A stretch of DNA of 9,849 nt from positions 1-9,849 of the forward strand of contig JAUMXD010000057.1 in NCBI GenBank assembly GCA_030529305.1, given 5' to 3'. This document shows positions 6,967 to 9,849 of the stretch, in pieces; within the stretch, counting starts at the first letter, position 1; each line of letters begins with the position of its first letter. Origin of the DNA: Allobrachymonas sp. Its GTDB lineage: Bacteria > Pseudomonadota > Gammaproteobacteria > Burkholderiales > Burkholderiaceae. Below the pieces are notes generated by a model, which was given only the letters and a program-made list of their open reading frames with translations, was not told where the DNA came from and ran no database searches. Made by a program: the position numbers and the translations under genes.

Positions 6967-7683
6967 ATGGTTCGCTCCTCTGCCACCACCCTCAAAGGCA
7001 AGGCCCTGCAACTGCTGGCCCTGCGCGATTACTCGCGCGCAGAAATGCATCAAAAGTTGCTGAGCTGGTTGCGTGTACAAGCTGTCAAGCAGGCCAAGGG
7101 TGCAGGCCGCCAGCGCCCCAGCGCCTGCACATCGGCCCCGGCTGGCGCAGAGCAAAGACGCACGTCGGCGCTCGCTTTCAAGCCATGCGTCGAATACAGC
7201 GACGCCCTCGGCACTTGGGAAGATGCAAGGCATCTTTCTGGCGATGACGGCCCTGCAACAGATAGCGCGGTAGTCCACGAAGCCGCCACCAGCACGGCAC
7301 ACGAACAAGCCGCCGCCTGGCTGGAAGAGCAAAGCCGCCTCATCCCCGCCGTGCTGGATGAAATGCAGGTCAAAGGCTGGCTGGATGACCGCCGCGCCGC
7401 CGAGGCCCTGCTGCACCAGCGCAGCGCCCGCTTCGGCCAAGCCCGCCTGCGCCAGGCGCTGCAGCAAAAAGGCATTGATGCCGACACCTGCCGGGAACTG
7501 CTGCAAGCAACTGCCCAGAGTGAGTATGCGCGCGCGCAAGCCCTGTGGCAGAAAAAATTCGGCGCCTTGCCCAGCACCCCGGCCGAACGCGCCAAGCAAA
7601 TGCGCTTTCTCGCCAGCCGCGGATTTGCCGCTGCTATCATCCAGCGCATCTTGCGGCACGGGCCTGAAGATGACGGAATTTGA
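6967..7683 (+). CDS. recX: RecA regulatory protein RecX
   Basis: RecX binds RecA filaments and limits their growth and activity. The N-terminal helix bundle is recognisable (LKGKALQLLALRDYSRAEM, residues 9-27). The later repeats are too: MQVKGWLDDRRAAEALLHQR (133-152), FGQARLRQALQQKGID (156-171) and the end FLASRGFAAAIIQRIL (214-229). The protein is 238 residues, while typical family members are about 150. The excess is a polar low-complexity insert at about residues 38-114, between the first and second helical repeats, which contains three cysteines at 54, 74 and (after the insert) 175. The ATG at 6967 was chosen because the match to the family begins right after it. GTG codons at 6883 and 6886 would add up to 28 residues with no family match. 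No clear ribosome binding site precedes any of these. The position directly after recA is usual for recX. Confidence 0.9.
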   Translation: MVRSSATTLKGKALQLLALRDYSRAEMHQKLLSWLRVQAVKQAKGAGRQRPSACTSAPAGAEQRRTSALAFKPCVEYSDALGTWEDARHLSGDDGPATDSAVVHEAATSTAHEQAAAWLEEQSRLIPAVLDEMQVKGWLDDRRAAEALLHQRSARFGQARLRQALQQKGIDADTCRELLQATAQSEYARAQALWQKKFGALPSTPAERAKQMRFLASRGFAAAIIQRILRHGPEDDGI

Positions 7684-7729
7684 ACGTTTGCAACCGCAAA
7701 TCCCGACCGCTTCTTCAACACTTTTGCGG

Positions 7730-7751
7730 GTTGGCACTTCAGCCAACTTTT
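7730..7751 (+). terminator. Probable intrinsic terminator after recX
   Basis: GTTGGC and GCCAAC form a perfect 6-bp stem around a 6-base loop, directly followed by TTTT. It lies 46 bases after the recX stop. The T-run is short, so efficiency may be moderate. It separates recA-recX from comM. It also argues against a comM start at 7750, which would fall within its T-tract. Confidence 0.5.
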
Positions 7752-7863
7752 GCCGATCAGGTGTGAAGAACGTCAACAGCACCCTGTTCAGGGCAAGCCT
7801 CCCGCAAACCTTCTCGTTTGCCAGCACTTTCTTCCCGCCATCTTTGAAGCTCACCGCCCACGT

Positions 7864-9444
7864 ATGAGTCTTGCCCTGGTAGCCAGCCGCGCCCTGCTGG
7901 GATTGGAAGCGCCTGCCGTCACGGTCGAGGTGCATCTGGCCAATGGCTTGCCCAGCTTCACGCTGGTGGGCCTGGCCGATACCGAAGTGAAAGAGGCGCG
8001 CGAGCGCGTGCGCAGCGCCATCCAGAACAGCGGGCTGGAATTTCCGCACAACAAGCGCATCACCGTCAATCTGGCGCCGGCCGATTTACCCAAGGATTCC
8101 GGCCGTTTCGACCTGCCCATTGCCTTGGGCATTCTGGCTGCGAGCGGCCAAATCCCGGCCACCGCTTTGCAGCAGCACGTGTTTGCGGGCGAACTGTCGC
8201 TCTCTGGCAGCTTGCGCCCCGTGCGCGGCGCTTTGGCCATGGCCGCGGCCCTGCAACAGCAAGGCGAAACGGCACCACTGATTCTGCCGCCGGGCAGCGC
8301 GCAAGAAGCCGCCCTGGTGCCCGGTGCACAGGTCTATCAGGCTCAAACCCTGCTGGATGTGGTACGCCACTTTCTGCCCGCCCATGCCGAGCACACCAGT
8401 CACGCATCTACCCACGCTGCAGATGCAAGCGATGCCGCAAACCACAATGCCCACTCCCTGCCGCTGCTGCAAGCCTCGGCCCGCCTGTCCGAGCCGCACT
8501 ACCCTGATCTGGCCGACGTCAAAGGCCAAGCCGCAGCCCGGCGCGCGCTGGAAATTTGCGCCGCAGGCGGGCACAGCCTGCTCATGGTCGGGCCGCCTGG
8601 CTCGGGCAAGTCGATGCTGGCGCAACGCTTTGCCGGCCTGCTGCCGCCCATGCACACCGATGAGGCTTTAGCCAGCGCCGCCATCGCCAGCCTGGCGGGC
8701 AAATTCCGCCTGGCCGATTGGGGCCGCCGTCCCTATGCCGCTCCGCACCACTCGGCCAGCGCAGTGGCACTGGTGGGGGGCGGCTCGCCCCCGCGCCCCG
8801 GCGAAATCAGCCTGGCGCATGCGGGCGTGCTGTTTCTGGACGAGCTGCCCGAATTCCCCCGCCCCGCGCTTGAAGCCCTGCGCGAGCCGCTCGAAAGCGG
8901 GCACATTCACATCTCGCGCGCGGCGCAGCAAGCCATTTTTCCGGCGCGCTTTCAGCTGATCGCAGCCATGAACCCCTGCCCCTGCGGCTACCTGGGCAGC
9001 CGCGTGCGCAGTTGCCGCTGCACGCCCGACCAAGTCAGTCGTTATCAGGGCAAACTCAGCGGCCCCTTGCTGGACCGCATCGACCTGCACATCGAGGTAC
9101 CCGCCCTGCCACCCGATGAATTGATGCATGCCGCGCCCGGCGAAAGCAGCGCTGCCGTGCGCGGCCGGGCACAGGCGGCGCGCGAACGGGCCTTGGCGCG
9201 CCAGCACTGCCCCAACGCCGCTTTGCAAGGGCAGGCGCTGGAAGAAGCCGTGCAGCTGCAAGACGATGCCGCGCGCTTTTTGCAAGCCGCTGCCAGCCAG
9301 CTGGGCTGGAGCGCCCGCGCCATGCACCGCATCTTGCGCGTGGCGCGTACTGTGGCCGATCTGGCCAATCGCCCCACCGTTGAAACCGCCCATGTGGCAG
9401 AGGCGATTCAAATGCGCCGCGGCCTGAGCAGTGTGCAGCCATGA
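7864..9444 (+). CDS. comM: ComM/YifB, AAA+ Mg-chelatase-like branch-migration helicase
   Basis: ComM is a hexameric AAA+ helicase that drives branch migration of recombination intermediates and supports integration of incoming DNA during natural transformation, as shown in Vibrio cholerae. The 526-residue product has the N-terminal ChlI-type domain (GLPSFTLVGLADTEVKEARE, 28-47; NKRITVNLAPADLPKDSGRF, 63-82). The AAA+ core follows: Walker A GPPGSGKS (243-250), PHHSASAVALVGGG (294-307), Walker B GVLFLDELPEF (321-331), AAMNPCPCGYLG (367-378) and GPLLDRIDLHIEVP (400-413). Cys372, Cys374, Cys384 and Cys386 form a possible metal site. The C-terminal Mg-chelatase domain spans about 431-522. A His/Ala/Ser-rich linker (about 174-199) separates the first two domains. 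The ATG at 7864 matches family starts; the 7750 alternative adds 38 unrelated residues. No clear ribosome binding site is seen. Its stop overlaps the next start as ATGA. Confidence 0.93.
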   Translation: MSLALVASRALLGLEAPAVTVEVHLANGLPSFTLVGLADTEVKEARERVRSAIQNSGLEFPHNKRITVNLAPADLPKDSGRFDLPIALGILAASGQIPATALQQHVFAGELSLSGSLRPVRGALAMAAALQQQGETAPLILPPGSAQEAALVPGAQVYQAQTLLDVVRHFLPAHAEHTSHASTHAADASDAANHNAHSLPLLQASARLSEPHYPDLADVKGQAAARRALEICAAGGHSLLMVGPPGSGKSMLAQRFAGLLPPMHTDEALASAAIASLAGKFRLADWGRRPYAAPHHSASAVALVGGGSPPRPGEISLAHAGVLFLDELPEFPRPALEALREPLESGHIHISRAAQQAIFPARFQLIAAMNPCPCGYLGSRVRSCRCTPDQVSRYQGKLSGPLLDRIDLHIEVPALPPDELMHAAPGESSAAVRGRAQAARERALARQHCPNAALQGQALEEAVQLQDDAARFLQAAASQLGWSARAMHRILRVARTVADLANRPTVETAHVAEAIQMRRGLSSVQP

Positions 9445-9849
9445 ATCCATCTACGCGCCACACCCAACCCCAACAAACAGCGCAGGCTGAGGATGCGTTC
9501 GCACAGCGCATCGGCACTGCGCACATCAACACTGCAGCCAACCAGCCAGCTTCGCCAACCAGTGCTCACCCCCCCTCATCTATTGAGCAAGCCGCAACTT
9601 TGACGGCTCCGCCTGCGACTGATGCGGGTGAAGCGTCAGCTGCAGGCGCATCAACAGATAGCTCACAGCCCCACGGCAGGGCTGATGCGCCATCTGCCAA
9701 CGCCACTCAAACGCCCGCCCCTACTGCACCCACCGGCGCCATCGTGCTCGAAGGCATCAGCGTGCGTTATCAGGGCGCACCGGTTTTGCGCCAGGTGTCG
9801 GCACGCTTTGCCTGCGGGCAGCGCTGGGCCATCGTCGGCGCCAATGGCA
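9441..9849 (+). CDS. ABC transporter ATP-binding protein, 5' part, runs off the right edge
   Basis: The start of an ABC ATPase. After residue 99 come the typical first strands (GAIVLEGISVRYQGAPVLRQ, 99-118), then GQRWAIVGANG (126-136), which is the beginning of Walker A; the window ends there. The substrate cannot be read from this. The RWAIVG wording occurs in several importer ATPases, including iron-siderophore and cobalamin types, so no subfamily is claimed. The ATG at 9441 overlaps the comM stop in the arrangement ATGA, so translational coupling is likely. Residues 1-98 form an extension rich in Ala, Thr, Ser, Pro and Gln that ABC ATPases normally lack. No other in-frame ATG exists before the ATPase domain. 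A GTG at residue 102 or a TTG at residue 54 would be the only shorter starts, and neither was seen to have a ribosome binding site. Confidence 0.8.
   Translation, partial: MNPSTRHTQPQQTAQAEDAFAQRIGTAHINTAANQPASPTSAHPPSSIEQAATLTAPPATDAGEASAAGASTDSSQPHGRADAPSANATQTPAPTAPTGAIVLEGISVRYQGAPVLRQVSARFACGQRWAIVGANG

Noticed and set aside
7750..7863. Upstream extension of comM by 38 residues
   Set aside because: The added residues do not resemble ComM, and the start would fall within the T-tract of a probable terminator. The family match begins at the ATG at 7864.
6949..8049. A 366-codon open frame on the minus strand across recX, the spacer and the comM start
   Set aside because: It runs opposite to recognised recX and comM coding sequence in G+C-rich DNA, where antisense frames stay open by codon bias. 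Its translation shows no family motif.
1..9849. CRISPR array, insertion sequence, phage gene, tRNA or rRNA
   Set aside because: I looked for regularly spaced repeats, terminal inverted repeats with a transposase, and clover-leaf patterns, and found none that could be supported.

Overview
The window reads as chromosomal housekeeping DNA from a G+C-rich Gram-negative bacterium, most likely a betaproteobacterium of the order Burkholderiales. The evidence is a System II (ResB/CcsB) cytochrome c maturation pair, a RecA whose core sequence resembles Comamonadaceae RecA, and a LexA operator of the CTG-N10-CAG type. The family assignment comes from recalled sequence patterns, not from a search. No phage, insertion sequence, CRISPR array, toxin-antitoxin pair, tRNA or rRNA was seen.

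Layout. (1) Bases 1-3279, minus strand: resB followed by the 5' part of ccsB, which runs off the left edge. The two genes overlap by 17 bp, and together they encode the heme-delivery and ligation complex for c-type cytochromes. (2) Bases 3280-3940: an intergenic gap with no convincing gene, between divergently transcribed resB and the next gene. It holds a palindrome just ahead of resB, an AT-rich patch and a short direct repeat. (3) Bases 3941-5233, plus strand: a DUF445/YjiN-type membrane protein. (4) Bases 5234-5648: an intergenic region ending in a well-formed recA promoter with an SOS box over its start region. (5) Bases 5649-7683: recA and recX, 265 bp apart. (6) Bases 7684-7863: a spacer with a terminator-like hairpin. 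(7) Bases 7864-9849: comM, an AAA+ Mg-chelatase-like branch-migration helicase gene, overlapping by ATGA the start of an ABC-transporter ATPase that is cut by the right edge.

How the genes relate. ResB and CcsB act together at the cytoplasmic membrane. RecA, RecX and ComM all act in homologous recombination: strand exchange, filament control and branch migration. Their placement in a row is the most functionally suggestive arrangement here. The ABC ATPase is probably translationally coupled to comM, but its substrate cannot be read from the part present.

The most unusual property is shared by several genes. Conserved proteins here (CcsB, RecX, ResB, ComM and the ABC ATPase) carry Ala/Ser/Thr/Pro/Gln/His-rich low-complexity inserts or N-terminal extensions at domain or membrane-segment boundaries. 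The clearest are about 80 residues in CcsB, about 75 in RecX and about 98 at the ABC N-terminus. I see no evidence of a wholly new multi-gene system.
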